Assembly: GCA_949825025.1 (NCBI GenBank)
Contig: OX463780.1
Location: 37,366,979-37,430,978, forward strand
Direction: 5' to 3'
Length of the DNA stretch: 64,000 nucleotides
Source: Siphlonurus alternatus
Lineage: Eukaryota; Arthropoda; Insecta; Ephemeroptera; Siphlonuridae
A program made the translations under genes and the position numbers. This document shows, piece by piece, positions 1-16,980 of the stretch (its first letter is position 1; each line of letters starts with the position of its first letter). Under the pieces are notes generated by a model. The model ran no database searches, was not told the origin of the DNA, and worked only from the letters and a program-made list of their open reading frames with translations.

Positions 1-1135
1 TGACACAGCTAATTAGAGGTGCTGTAAATATATTTTTTGTTTATTTTTTTTTCCACTGCGTTATAATGATGAGCTGTCATCGAATTACCACGAATAAATA
101 ATGGCCTTTCTATCAATAATTGTCATCATATTTCCACCAACAATATGGTACATACACAACATAATAAAAATGTTCCTTTTTAAAATTATATTTAATATAT
201 ATTATCTATTAATCAGAATAATACAGTAATACAATTTTGGAGATACATTTTTCAAAACTATGCTCAAAAAGAATATTCATGGCAAAGCAAAATAGACGCC
301 TGATCTTTATTCTTTGTAGATTTTTACATATATATATTAAATATTCCATGTGATAGAGTTAAATTTTAGGTTGCGAGAGAAGGGGTTTAGATTGATTGTA
401 TGTATACGGTTGTCAATCAAACGCTCGTATAAATAAACATTTTTATACTTCTTTTCCGTATTAATGTAAATATTGTTTTGAAAGAGCTATTTTAAATATT
501 TCAATCATTTTTAAATCAATACATTATAACAATTAAACAGTGTGTCTTATTTTTAGGTTGTATTTGCATGTATTTTTGAAATAATTTGCAATTTATAAGT
601 CCTTACATTAAATTTGATTATTTGGTATTTCAGGACACATTCTAAACAAATTAGGGCTGCACAATTAAAAAAAATAGCATTTGAAAAATTCATATACATA
701 CAATAAAATTCATGAAATAATAATTAAAGTAAGTACAAATTACAATAACCATGAGGTTATTAGGCAGCTTGTTCAGCGTCCGGAATTGAAGACTCAATTC
801 AATTAAAAAATATATATTCAGGACAAACACATATTATAAAAAAAGTTTGGGTTTTACAATTAAGACTTTCCGTACTCCTTTTCTATGCATTAGTTTGATT
901 CTGATCAAATTGTCTAACTTAAGGACAAAATTTTATGATAAAATGGACATTCATTAATATTTTGAATGTAAATCTGTGTGCATTCAAAATTTTATAAATG
1001 TTTAGTTAATTAGCCGAACAGTACCTGATATAATACCGAAACACAATCTGTTGAAGTCTGCTCGACCTACAGCTTGTCTGACGTCACGTGCGTCTAACGT
1101 AAGGATTTAGTTTTTTAATCCAACCCTAATTGGGT
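1..1135. other. AT-rich stretch, no gene seen
   Basis: No convincing exon, RNA gene or repeat is visible here. One compact motif stands out: TGACGTCACGTG at 1079-1090, a CRE-type palindrome overlapping a CACGTG E-box. It lies about 1.6 kb upstream of the GC-rich promoter-like block at 2590, so a distal regulatory role is possible but unproven. Confidence 0.5.
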
Positions 1136-1404
1136 ATTTTTACTTACTAATTACTCACTAAGTTTGAAACCCTGAACCTTCCGAAAACCCTAACTTAAGC
1201 GTTTCCGGAACGAGGATGGCTACGAGCTTGCAATCCATCCCGGCATTTGCTGCGACTGAGGGAAACGTGAAAACCTCAGTCAGGATGGACGCTAAAGCTT
1301 TTGTCAATGAACCGTAAGTGCAATGCTTCAAAGCCAGGGGAGCCATGTGGTGGAAAAGTGAAATGATTTACATCTGGGTCAGAAACGTGTTTTTTGTTGA
1401 AAAT

Positions 1405-1474
1405 GGTCACCCACCCAATTTCTAACAAACTTCGGCGTTGCTTAATTGACTTCGGTGATCTGACGAGACCCGGT
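1405..1474 (-). repeat. 5S rRNA-derived segment (SINE3-like head or 5S pseudogene)
   Basis: Read on the minus strand, this resembles the internal-promoter half of 5S rRNA. It starts ACCGGGTCTCGTCAGATCAC, continues with the A-box-like CCGAAGTCAATTAAGCAACG, and ends in GGGTGGGTGACC, the 5S box C ending. The first 5S nucleotides and the 3' strand of helix I are not recognisable, so this is not a functional 5S gene. SINE3 elements are known to carry 5S-derived Pol III promoters. DNA from 1136 to 1404 could be the body of such an element, but that is inference. A second copy lies at 44350-44415. Confidence 0.62.
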
Positions 1475-1922
1475 CAAACGCACTGCACTACACTTTTCAC
1501 GGATAAAAATTATGTTAGAGGACAAAGGAGAAATTTCGTGACGTCAGGCAAGCAGTACACTGAATGGACTTTATACCAACACGCCCAAAAGGGTTGTATA
1601 ACAAGATGGATCAGATCGCCATAAATAAATTTCAACTATTTTTTTTATGAATTTTTATGCAAGCTTGCATCCAAATTAAATAGATTTTTTGGCAACCTAT
1701 ACTTTTCAATAAAATATTGATAAATAAAAAAAAATACACTGCAATATGAATATTGTAATGATGTGTGACAAATTTAGAGTCAAAGATCATAAATGTTTGG
1801 AGGACTTGATGTGGTTCAAGCTGTGAAGCAATAACTATAATTTCATTAATTTCACCTGCATGCTTATATAACTTAAAGCTCATTGCATGAATCGTTAATA
1901 TAATATATTTTGATGTACTGTA

Positions 1923-2260
1923 TAATGGACAACATACATGAAAATTTTTCATTGCAGAAATGAATAGAGGGCATACCAAATTATGATACTCTGAATTCTT
2001 TCAGATTTTTTTGAGACCCAGAACTATTTTTAAATAATTATTGAAAGTGCGGCCACGCCCCCTGGAGGCGTCAATAGGCGTCCAGTCTCTATTTTTTTTT
2101 ATTAAGGCTGCAGGGGTGCCAACTTAAATCACAGGACTTTCAATAATTATTTAAAAATAGTTCCGGGTTTCAAAAAAATCTGAAAAAATTCAGAGTAGCA
2201 TAATTTGGTACCATCTATTCATTTCTGCAATAAATTTTTTTCATGTATGTTGCCCATTTT
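1923..2260. mobile_element. Foldback MITE, family A, copy 1
   Basis: Two long arms form an inverted repeat. The left arm runs from about 1923 (TGGACAACATACATGAAAA, then TTGCAGAAATGAATAGAGGG) to the TAATTATTGAAAGT block near 2047. The right arm is its reverse complement, ending near 2260. The arms are roughly 125 bp each around a GC-richer centre. No open reading frame is present, as expected for a non-autonomous element. Other copies are at 8962-9285 and about 44445-44724. No target duplication is clear, so the superfamily is unassigned. Confidence 0.75.
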
Positions 2261-2589
2261 GCTGTAAATAAAGCCACGATTGAAATAAAGTATATTTAAT
2301 TTTTGAAAAGCTAGAATTTTGCCTATAGCATTTTATGATGCAATAAGTATATATGTGTAATTTTAATATGTTGTGTTGGTGTTGTTCTATCATTATACTA
2401 TACCAAAAAAATAAACACTAAAAGTATAATAAATTACATTGATATTATTATTCAAGGTAAAAAATATATATATATTATATGATAATGAATTTTTATATTA
2501 AATAATATTATTTTTTATAATCCTAATTATATATCTGATCTTGTCTAACAACAGATTTTTATTCTTGAAGCTACATTATACCTTTTTTT
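2261..2589. other. AT-rich spacer before the promoter-like block
   Basis: Very AT-rich sequence with short TA runs near 2467-2481 and a T-run at 2583-2599. I see no gene or repeat family. Confidence 0.5.
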
Positions 2590-2599
2590 TTTTTTTTTA

Positions 2600-3273
2600 A
2601 TATGTGGTGGAAGGTAGATACAAGACACTGCGGCACCGCGCGGCAATAGCAGGAAACTCGGTTTACTTGGTCGGCGCGCGCGTCCCACCGATGCCGACGT
2701 CTCGCGGTGCTAGTCAGTCGCGTTGCGCACGTCGGCTGTGCGGTCGCTGCCTCGTCGCTCTTACCGGCAACTCCTCGCGTAGTTGCCGATATAATGTGAA
2801 CTGGCTTCGGACTTAACAAAAAAAAACAAAAAACAATAAACATTCGAATATATATTTTTTAAACCATGTGGTTACCACCATGGAAAATATATTAGATCAA
2901 ACTTAAGTGTAATGTAATTTTAATAATAATAATATATAATAATCTTCCAAAGTTTATACGTGTTCGTGTTATAATATTTATTAAAGTATAATATAAAAAA
3001 AATAAGTGACTAGTCTTTTAAAAAAAATATAATTATATTAAAATATAGTAAAATAATTATCTTGGTGTTTTTTAGATGTTAATTATTATACAAAAAAATA
3101 TATATTATATAAGTGCGTGTATAAGTGTTTTAGTTGTGCTTCTATTATAAATAATTAGAATATTTAAACAAACAAAAAAAGAAAAAGTGTTTAAAATATA
3201 TTAAATATTTGAATATGAATGGATAAAATTTATTATTGTTATTTATTATTAATAAAAAATAACAAAAAAAAAT
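2600..3273 (+). promoter_or_regulatory. Probable promoter and 5' leader of a host gene
   Basis: 2600-2815 is a sharply bounded GC- and CpG-rich block in otherwise AT-rich DNA. It contains TCAGT at 2714-2718, the arthropod initiator consensus. With the A at 2716 as +1, GGTCG lies at +27 to +31; this resembles a DPE but is one base off the canonical +28, so the start site is tentative. From about 2816 to 3273 the sequence is an A-rich leader full of short A runs, as in long insect 5' UTRs. It leads into an A-rich context before the ATG at 3274. A promoter is inferred from composition and position relative to the signal-peptide exon, not from transcript data. Confidence 0.45.
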
Positions 3274-3415
3274 ATGAAGTGTGTTCGTAATTGGAACAGA
3301 CCAATTTACCGTAAAGGTTTTCGTCGGACATGGTTACCTGTATTTTGTTTATATCATCTTATTCTGATTGGAGCTATTGGAAACGCCGATGAGCTCACCG
3401 AAGTCGATAAGCCAA
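3274..3415 (+). CDS. Probable first coding exon of a secreted or membrane protein (partial)
   Basis: The exon encodes 47 residues from ATG to KP and then one base of the next codon, ending at AA|GTGAGT (donor GT at 3416-3417), a strong consensus donor. The N-terminus has a basic region (KCVRNWNRPIYRKGFRRT, residues 2-19). A hydrophobic core follows at about residues 20-36 and a good signal-peptidase site after residue 38 (GNA|DE), so the mature chain would begin DELTEVDKP. A signal peptide followed by a phase-1 intron is typical of genes for extracellular domain proteins. The A-rich context before the ATG fits insect initiation. I do not recognise the protein family. No following exon in the correct phase was identified, so the rest of the window may be intron 1. 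The frame runs on to 3495 past the donor, but that part is AT-rich and looks intronic. Confidence 0.5.
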
Positions 3416-5036
3416 GTGAGTTTAATTTATTTATATTCTTAATGTCTTTTTTTTTAATATATTTGAGTTATTACCGGTGTATTATGATTATATAATAAAA
3501 AACTTTTTAAAGGTAATATTACAATGATAATTATACAGGTATTACAACAGTTATTAAAGTTTTTTTACGTTATGAATGTGACTTTCATCTGCATAAAAAA
3601 GTTATATTAAAAAAAAGTTTTATCACAAGGCAACTTGTGGTTATTATATAATATAATCTCTATGCATAAAAATATTAACAAAAAGTTTGAAACAAAAATT
3701 TATAAAAAATATAACATGTATATTTTTTTTTTTTGTTAAAAAAATGTCAATTAAAATTTCAAGATATTTTTTAAACCTGAAGTATGTAACTAAAAATATA
3801 ATAATTTTTACTGAAATAACCGTTATAATATATATACAAACGTTAATATTAAAAATACAAAGTTAATTATAAATATATTATACCATGAATTAAGGTTGTT
3901 TAATTCATTTATCAATACAATGACAGGTAAAAAATAGCAGGAAATTGAGTTGAGATTTTACTGATTGAATGATAAAAATTCCTCATTTTTTATATACTCA
4001 TATAAAATTACAGAAGACCTTTTTTTTACATTTTCTTTTCAATCTTTTCGTTGAAACATTTGCAAGTTATTTTAGCAGCTTCTCCATGGATAGTTACTAA
4101 ACCTTTAGTTTCTGAAGTGTAATTTGTACAGTTGCTACAGAACAACGCAAGATCTCTATATACGCATAAGCACACACGTTTTACAATTTAGATTATCACA
4201 ATTTTGAACTTGTAGCCCGATACGCTTGAGTTTATCTTGCTAGCTGAGACCTCAATTAACGACATCCAATTATAATTTACTATAATTTTGTCACGTATAA
4301 TTATAATTTCTTGTCATCTTACATGACTTTGACATTTAATTTGTCATAAAATGTAAATATTATTTATATAATAAAATTTTAGCGTTAGGAAAATTATGCT
4401 ACTTGATAATAATCGGTATAAATTTTATTTTTCATTTCTTAGATTTTAATCAAATATAATAAACTTATTATAAAGATTACATGATATTATATTTTAATAA
4501 TTATACTATTGGTGATCTGTAGAAACGTGGAACTTAAACATAAGTATATAAATTTAGAATTGAATTTAAAATATTAACAGGTATAGAAAGACGGAAATCT
4601 ATTTAAAGTATAATAATTATTTTTGAGGAGTTAAGTTTCAAAACTAAATATTTAAAATTAAAGTTTTAATAATCAATTTATTTAATTATTGACTCCTAAC
4701 CTTATAAATTCAGTTTTAATACCATTAATCAATATTATTGTAATTAACTCATTCATTATATATTTGTTTCTATTACAAAAAAATCTAACCATTTCTATAA
4801 AAATTATATGAAGATATAATTTAATAATTAATTTATCTAACACTTTTTTTATAACCTATCATCATATTTGAACCTTTTGGTAACAACATTATTTTAATAT
4901 TTTAAAAATAAAAAAAAAATAACCACAAGCTTAATTTTTCATAGAATAACCAATTAGGATATTTTCTTAGTAAATTCTGATGATTTCAACAACATTGTGG
5001 TTTTATATTTTGCGGTCTAATTGGGACATATATATG
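3416..5036. other. AT-rich stretch, probable intron start
   Basis: Begins with the GTGAGT donor of the proposed first exon. The rest is AT-rich with frequent homopolymer runs, and no exon, RNA gene or repeat family was recognised. Confidence 0.45.
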
Positions 5037-5175
5037 ATATTGGATCTCGTGGTGGCTGGTTGAGCCCGCGGCTATACAATCTACGTGCGGAATCACGAGG
5101 TGGCTGCCGCAGCTCGTCGAGCTGACGAGGAAACGATCCCCACGTCTGCGGCAACCCTCGGCAGACGTGTAATCG
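5037..5175. other. GC-rich island with nested short hairpins
   Basis: A GC-rich patch in AT-rich DNA. It contains the inverted repeat CACGTCTGC (5141-5149) / GCAGACGTG (5161-5169) and a shorter CTCGTC (5113-5118) / GACGAG (5124-5129). CACGAGGTGGCTG also partly repeats an earlier TCGTGGTGGCTG. No frame looks coding and no tRNA fold was found. It could be a regulatory element or a repeat remnant. Confidence 0.4.
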
Positions 5176-6014
5176 AGACAAAAGTGTGTCGTTACTCAGC
5201 CAGAAAATGTGCTAGATAATGCTTAATTTAGCTGTGTTGAAAGTTACTTCTTGCAGGTAATTTGCAAGTAGATGTGCGCCACAGACATATATTTACGTAT
5301 TATATATCATGTAACGAATCAGAGGTGTTTGGAAAACTTGACGCCATTAAACTCGAATCTCCATTTTCAACTGATATTTGATACTGTATAATCAGAACTA
5401 TACAGAAGTCTCTTAAAATAAGAATAATGTATTAATTATTGCTAAAATTGCCATCATAAAGTATCATAACTAATAGATTGAGCTTAAAATTTAATGCTGT
5501 CTATAACATTCTTGAAATTAGTATATCAATGAACTTTTAACTTGATTTTTTTTTCTTTACCTTGAAAATTTATTACTTTTAGCACAAGACTTGAGATATT
5601 TAAGATATAATGTTTGTAGTCTACGATAAACTATACAAAGATATTAAGCTAGATATAAAATAACCTGCAGAGCCCACGTGTCTTGTACTGGGCACATTTT
5701 TTTCTTACTTTTTAATACATATCATTATACCATCTATAGCTTTTGACTCCACCTTCCTCAATTAACTTTGTAAAAAGTAATTACCAAATAACTTATAAAA
5801 ATGAAGCAATTTATAATATACTTTTATTTCGTAATCCGCATGGAAATACATCTTTCGTTTCAACTTTTTATTTTACATAACTTAACAGATTAAAATATTA
5901 ATAATTTTAACACTATGGTTCTATCTTTTAAGAAAAAAAAATTCACGGTCATTCTTGTGTATTTTTTTTATTATTATAATTTAAATTCAACAATTTAAAA
6001 GAACCTGTTTTTCT

Positions 6015-6305
6015 TGACATGACTAACGGCCCACTGCGCGCACAGGTAGGTAAAGTGCGGGAGCCTAAGGCGACGTATCGCGAGAAGCATCTCATCTTAC
6101 AGCGGTTCGACCTTATGATGCAAACGTCGCACTCTCTAGATGCACTTTATAAGATGCAAAAGAGCGGCATGCTATCATCTCGACAGGGTTTCGCAATCTG
6201 TGATAGCTTTAATGTAAACTTTCAATATATTTTATGTCAAATACTTTATAGTAGCATAAAATCACTATCTGTAATGTGTGGGAAACAAATTTTCAATTCA
6301 CTCTG
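6015..6305 (+). other. Isolated open frame in a GC-richer patch, coding status unknown
   Basis: A 95-codon frame (6019-6306) whose first 60 residues lie in GC-richer sequence than their surroundings, with mixed composition (for example REPKATYREKHLILQRF). I recognise no domain. The tail after about residue 62 is AT-rich and probably not coding. A CAG|GTAGGT sequence near 6045 could act as a splice site. It may be an exon, a decayed transposon fragment or chance. Confidence 0.2.
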
Positions 6306-6535
6306 AGAAAAGATTGTCATTGTGAATAAATGTTAAAATGCAGCCTTTGCAGATAGAAAAGTTTATTCCTTGAGTGATTTTTCTAATATGCATTTTTAAT
6401 GATAATTCTATGCAGAAAATTAACAAATTTCCACAATATTAAAATTACATTCATTCATAAAAAATTCTAGTTGTTAAATTCAAAAGGTAGACAAATTTAG
6501 CATTCAAAAGAAGATGTTTAAGAAATTTTGACTGC

Positions 6536-6842
6536 GATCAATTGCTTAGACAAATAGATGTGAGGCCGAGAGTGCGGTCGAGTGAAATGAAGACTAGCGG
6601 AAAGTCCTCGAGAAGAGGACGGGAGAGTTGACACCCGACGTGCCCTTCTTTCCATCAAGACAAGGGACAAGTCATCGAGGGGGTTGGTATAGTCTTCGAT
6701 CAAAAGGGAGAGGGACGTCGGACGAACCCCGAGGATTCTCACCCTTCTACTGCGGTGGTGACAGCGTAATATGGGATGCCAGTGACAGTCAGATCACTCG
6801 CGCAGAAACTTTCAGCAGGCAGGGAGAAACGTCTCAATAAAA
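6536..6842. other. GC-rich island
   Basis: About 300 bp of GC-richer, non-repetitive sequence with short open frames on both strands, none recognisable. The AT-rich flanks make it distinct. It is a candidate conserved non-coding element or unidentified exon. Confidence 0.3.
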
Positions 6843-8961
6843 ACGTTCCTCTTTCCACCAATGTTTTGTCTGATGACTTGATATAACCCTCTTGTAATAT
6901 AAAGAGTGTCAAATTAACATCTACGCTTTAAATTTATGTCCACCATATTTTCAAAATTATTTTGACAACTGATAATTATATAATTTTTTATAATATTGAA
7001 TTGAATATTTTCTATTGAATTTATTTACATAGATTAAGATTAAAGTGATGCTGTAATATATTTTTTACTGACATGAACTGCATCTTTCCTTTGTAAAGCT
7101 TTGTATTGATATGGTTAAAAGTGGCTGCTGATGTGATAGGCTGATATTACAGTATATTAAGTTGATATCCAGGTATTTTTTAGCTTGCTAAGAAGAAAAA
7201 AAAATACCTGGATATTTTTGTCTGATTACACATTTCGCAATTAAGTATTAAAAATAGGGCGCGATCAAAGATGATCAAAAGACGCATGTTTACTAAAAAT
7301 TTTTAGATTACATATGATATTTATGTTTTTTTACTCTATTAATTGAATGCATAAATTATTAGTTTGATCATAAATTAATATATTAGCCGGCTCTGTTCAT
7401 CTAAAAATAAAGTTATACACGTATTTTACATGTTGAATTTTTAAAGTTCACTTAAACAATTGTAAATTTCTTTGTTACTGTTGAACATGTCATGTCAATA
7501 TTTTTGGAAGCCTTATAGGTGTTGAAACTTAATTGTTAATAACAAAAAGTATTTTTACACATAGAAGTATAATTGCCTGAATCTAAGCCAGTGTCATAAA
7601 AAAAAAGTACGTATAATATTATTTTATAAAATACAAAGATAAAAATTAAATAGACTTTATACATAATAACTCAAACGAACAATACAAAATTAGATTTTTT
7701 TAGCGCATGGATATTTGTGTGGTTAAAAATGTTTTAATTTGTTAACCACATAGAAATAACGTTCCCTCACTCGAGTAATTTTTGTAGGATTTTCATTTTA
7801 TAAAGCATATTGTTTTATCATATATACACATTTTCCTGGTCCATTATTAGATATGAAACGAATAAATATGTCATGAGGTTATGGTATATGTCAAAAGGTC
7901 AAATGTTTTAAAACTTTTAGCTTGAAGTTTTATTGATAAATAAAAAAAATAAATTGAAATAGGATTTAGCTTCTTGAACTTTAAGAAATGGAATTATCTA
8001 CTGTATTTTATAATATAATTTTTATAATATTTTTTTTTCATAACTTTCAAACTGGATATATGTTGTACTAGGTATTGTCCTATATATTATATGCAAAAGA
8101 ATTCTACGTCTATTGCATGGATTGCATATCCGAAGCATTTTTTTTTTAAATTTCACTGTAGAAAATACTGCGTCTTTGATTTTTTTATATCCTTTGTACT
8201 ACAAACTTTTTTAATCTTTGATTTTAAAAAATATCTTAACAATACAAATGTTGTGAATTTTTTGTTTTTATTTTTGTTATTAAAGACAATATACAAAAGG
8301 TTAGAAAAAAACTATACATTGTCTATATAAGTTAACACATTTCACAGTGAAGAGTGCTATAGTACATAGAATAAAGGTTTCATGCATGCTTTGGGTGTGA
8401 GTTTTGCTATATAAGCTTGTATGAGCCTCAAGGCATGGGCAATAACACTTTTGCTGTTATATACACTATATGCTAGCAAGAGACTGCTGTGCTACTAGCC
8501 ACAAGCACATCACGATTCACAGACTACGTAGCACTAGGTATTTCTTCTCTTTTTAAACTCACCGCTCGCTGTTGATGGTAGCTGCTGTGGTGAAGATGTG
8601 CGTCGACGTATATAGTAGACATACACACCAGAAAAAAAAAATGAAGAGGAAAAAAATATGTTTGCCTTGATGTTTTCATGTAGACTGACCATCAAAACCA
8701 CACCTCAGAATAGCTATGAGAGAGTTCACACGTTATAATTATTAAAATAATGTTTTTCTTAATTAAAATGTAAAATGGTAATAATTGTTGTATTTGCATG
8801 TATGTAAATATATTCAAAGGACAACGTTCTTTGCTGCTAATTAATATGGTTTATATCAATTGTTTGTAAATATTTGTTTTATATATATGACTCAACGTTC
8901 TAAAGTAAACCTTTTGATATTTATAAATTTCATAAACTTTATCTTTATTTTAAAAAAGCCA
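6843..8961. other. AT-rich stretch with one short hairpin
   Basis: No gene recognised. The short inverted repeat at 7165-7215 is listed separately. Sequence at 8340-8620 is less AT-rich and non-repetitive but has no clear coding frame. Confidence 0.45.
7165..7215. repeat. Perfect short inverted repeat (hairpin)
   Basis: Arms of 17 nt, ATATCCAGGTATTTTTT at 7165-7181 and its exact reverse complement at 7199-7215, flank a 17-nt loop. It is shorter than a typical animal miRNA precursor. It may be the remnant of a small foldback element. Confidence 0.7.
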
Positions 8962-9285
8962 AATGGAGTATTGACCTCATTTTTTGTTATTATTGCAGAA
9001 AAGGATAGAGAGTGCAAAGTTATGCTACCCTGTTTTTTTTAGATTTTTTGAGACCGGGAAATATTTTTAAAAAATTATTGAAAGCCCTTTTTGTGACGTC
9101 ACGAGGCAGCAAGTCTTATCTTTTTCTTAAGGAGCGGCGTCTTATGACGTCACGAAAAGGACTTTCAATAATTTTTTAAAAATAGTTCCGGTCTCAAAAT
9201 AAATCTGAAAAAAAATCAGGTTGGCATAGCTTTGCACCCTCTAATCCATTTTTGCAATGAAAAAAATTGAGTTCGATACTCCATT
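8962..9285. mobile_element. Foldback MITE, family A, copy 2
   Basis: Long inverted arms of about 140-150 bp run from AATGGAGTAT near 8962 to ATACTCCATT near 9285. They carry the family blocks TTGCAGAAA, GAGACCGG and AATTATTGAAAG. The centre differs from copy 1 and has two TGACGTCA palindromes facing each other, near 9094 and 9144. No coding capacity. The arms are imperfect, so the insertion is not very recent. Confidence 0.75.
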
Positions 9286-10720
9286 GAAGTGACGTTATAC
9301 ATCAAGTTTACATATGAAGATTATGAGGGCCCGGTGCTTAATTATGTATTCTTTGACGACGGATAGTGTGTTATTCTTATGGATCTGTATTAAATACCGT
9401 CATGAAATTATTTTCACTGTGTCGCAGCTTTTGATTTTTAAAGTGTTGGTAAAAAATCTGAACAAGAATATAGCCAACTTGAATTCTTCTAGCTATTTGT
9501 AATAAAAAATTGGGTTGTCATTTTTTTAATGTAATATAGCATTGAAGGATGGTTTTAAGTGTTTTTTGTTTTTTTTCACTAATAGAAGATGAAAAAAAGA
9601 TAGCATTATGACACGTACTATTGCTTGGTTCTTAATGTCTAATCTCTTTTAATTTATAGCTTTGATATTATATATTGTTCCCTCTATACAAGTCAGAAAC
9701 ACACCCTTTTAATATAAGTTAGGGGAAGAACATGAAATTATTGTGAACACGTTTAAGCTGTATATCATAGGAAATAGCACATTTGTAATATTTAGTAATT
9801 TTAATTTATATTATCTGTTCATATTGCGCTATTATTTACTACTTAAAAAAAATACAAAGATTAAATAAACTGCGCTGATGTTGAAGGAAAAACTCATAAA
9901 TATTGTATTAATAACCTGATCTTGGGCTTTTTATGACAGCTTATGCATATTCATAACACATAAAACACGTGTTATGACAACAACAAAACATTGCATATGC
10001 TCAACACGGTTTTCAACTTTTTTACCATATTTTTTTTTGTGTTCTGCTTATTAATTATTTTCCTGAGTGATTTGCTAACCATCTCTGCAGCATCCAGCCC
10101 ATCCAGATATTATAAATTTAATATAGAGGATATAAATGAAAGAATAATTAATTATCTTCTAAATTTTTACCTTAAATTTTATGACACATTCGCAGGTAAA
10201 GTGTTGTTTTCTTTTGCAGAAAATATAAACCCCCTGCTTCAAATATCTCAAGGCGTTATAATACGTTACATAATAATTATAGAGGTGTTTAAACTACCAA
10301 AAAAATGTATCATATTATGTAACTTTAATAAATACTTTTTTTTGCTATCCCTGCATGAACATATAATATTTTAAAAATGGAAAAGATTTTCTTTAATCCG
10401 TAAAATATATCGAGGTTATAACTTGCAAATTTTAATAAAGGAAGAAATAATGAAAATTTTTATCAAGATATTGCTTTATTGTAAAAAACTTCCTTGCTCA
10501 GCAGTTTCAGCACTATATATTAACTCTGATGTATAGTCATTTATGGCAAACACATTAATATCTGGCCCTATTTCTCCCATTAAATATATTCCTGTGCATG
10601 TTTGGTACTAAAGGTGATTTCTCCATGTAATTAAGTGAATTAAATATCTAGTAGTAGTATTATTATAACAGGTATATCAATCAAAAAAGCATCATATTTT
10701 TTTATAATTTAACTACTACG
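9286..10720. other. AT-rich stretch, no gene seen
   Basis: Contains a 127-codon open frame at 9991-10374 with extreme F/I/L/N bias, typical of AT-rich non-coding DNA, so it is not called. No repeat family was recognised. Confidence 0.45.
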
Positions 10721-10915
10721 TCCCATTGAAGGTACATCAATAGTACGACCTCAGTACTATGACGTCACCCTAATTCCACGAAGATCTCAGTGTACTCGCG
10801 GGAGAAAGACAATCGATCTCAATGACCGGCAAGAAAACATTGAACAAGGTGAAGGTGTCATTGCGTCGTCGCGATGGATGTCCCGGGGAAGGTTTTAATT
10901 AAAGAACGTAAGGCA
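10721..10915. other. GC-rich island with a CRE-type palindrome
   Basis: Non-repetitive GC-richer patch with TGACGTCA at 10760-10767 and a CpG-rich GTCGTCGCGATGG segment near 10866. No coding frame recognised. A regulatory element is the simplest guess. Confidence 0.3.
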
Positions 10916-15825
<4,910 letters not shown>

Positions 15826-15950
15826 GAGTGGGTCACCGCAAGGGCCTGTCAGTCAATACTGTGATCGTTACTAATTCAGTGACTAGCCCGTCAGTCTCTC
15901 GTGTCACCGCGTCATCACAGACGACGCCCCAATTACAACCTCAGCATGTA
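15826..15950. other. GC-rich island
   Basis: A short non-repetitive patch rich in GTCAC/GTGAC motifs (for example GGGTCACCGC near 15840 and GTGTCACCGC near 15900). No coding frame recognised. Candidate regulatory element. Confidence 0.3.
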
Positions 15951-16949
15951 TCATAAAACTGACCTGCCTTAATGCAAATTTAACTATGAAAATCTTATTA
16001 AGAATGAATTACATTAAGTGTATTTAAATGAAGAATTGAAAGTTGTAATATTTTGTTTTTCAGCTACCATTGAATGTAATACACTAAATTAAATATCGAG
16101 TAGTATGAATATGATTGTAATGTAAAATTGATTGTTTATTACAGTATTGTAGCCAAGCATTTCATTTAACACTTATTTTTGCAATTTTCAAGCTTTTATG
16201 AAAGTTAACTATTAATTCAGCAAATCAGCAAGAACAAACTGTTTCTATTCTAAATTATTTCCCTACAAAAAACATATCACTGTCAGTTATTTGAAATAAA
16301 TCAAACAAATGTTCTGTTTACTAAATCAATCAAGCTGCTATATATTGTAAAAAAAATAATAAATATATAATCTGTCATAACTAATTTATTTCAAAATAAA
16401 AAAATCAACATTTACAATGGTATAATTTTAACATTTTAAACTCTTGATATTTATAAAATTAAAAGCAATTTGTTTAATGTAAATTTCAAAATCGTTTTAT
16501 CCACTATATTGGTTTTATTATGAAGATAAATAAATAGGTGTGAATATAACACGAGGTTATAGTAGTATTATTGTAATATAAACAATATCCATTAAAATAA
16601 AATGTTTGCGATAAATTTATTTTAAATTAAAACAAAACAACATGCAATATCACTGACCTTTCAAATATTTAAATATACAATGATGAGATAAAATATTTTT
16701 TATATCATTGTAATAATAAAATAGCTTATAATGTTATTCTATAGTCGATGTATGTTTTCATTTAGAATGAAAAAAACAACCTTTTTGTACTTTATAGCAT
16801 AATATATTTTGTGTGTTAGGTTTCTATGTAATTCCACATCGATTTTATTCATTCATTGATCGACCCCCTCTACTCTCTCTGTCAGTCCACCAACTATTAG
16901 GTAAAAATATTACACAAAGCATCGGAAATCGACAAGAGGAAGAAGAAGC

Positions 16950-16980
<31 letters not shown>

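Noticed and set aside
1158..1346. 62-codon minus-strand frame
   Set aside because: Lies beside the 5S-derived segment and may be the body of that repeat; no domain and no splice sites that would support an exon.
9991..10374. 127-codon frame rich in F, I, L and N
   Set aside because: Composition is that expected of AT-rich non-coding DNA, with no domain, signal or splice structure.
16950..16976. 27-A run as a retroposon tail
   Set aside because: No upstream transcript-like sequence, no target duplication and no SINE head found.
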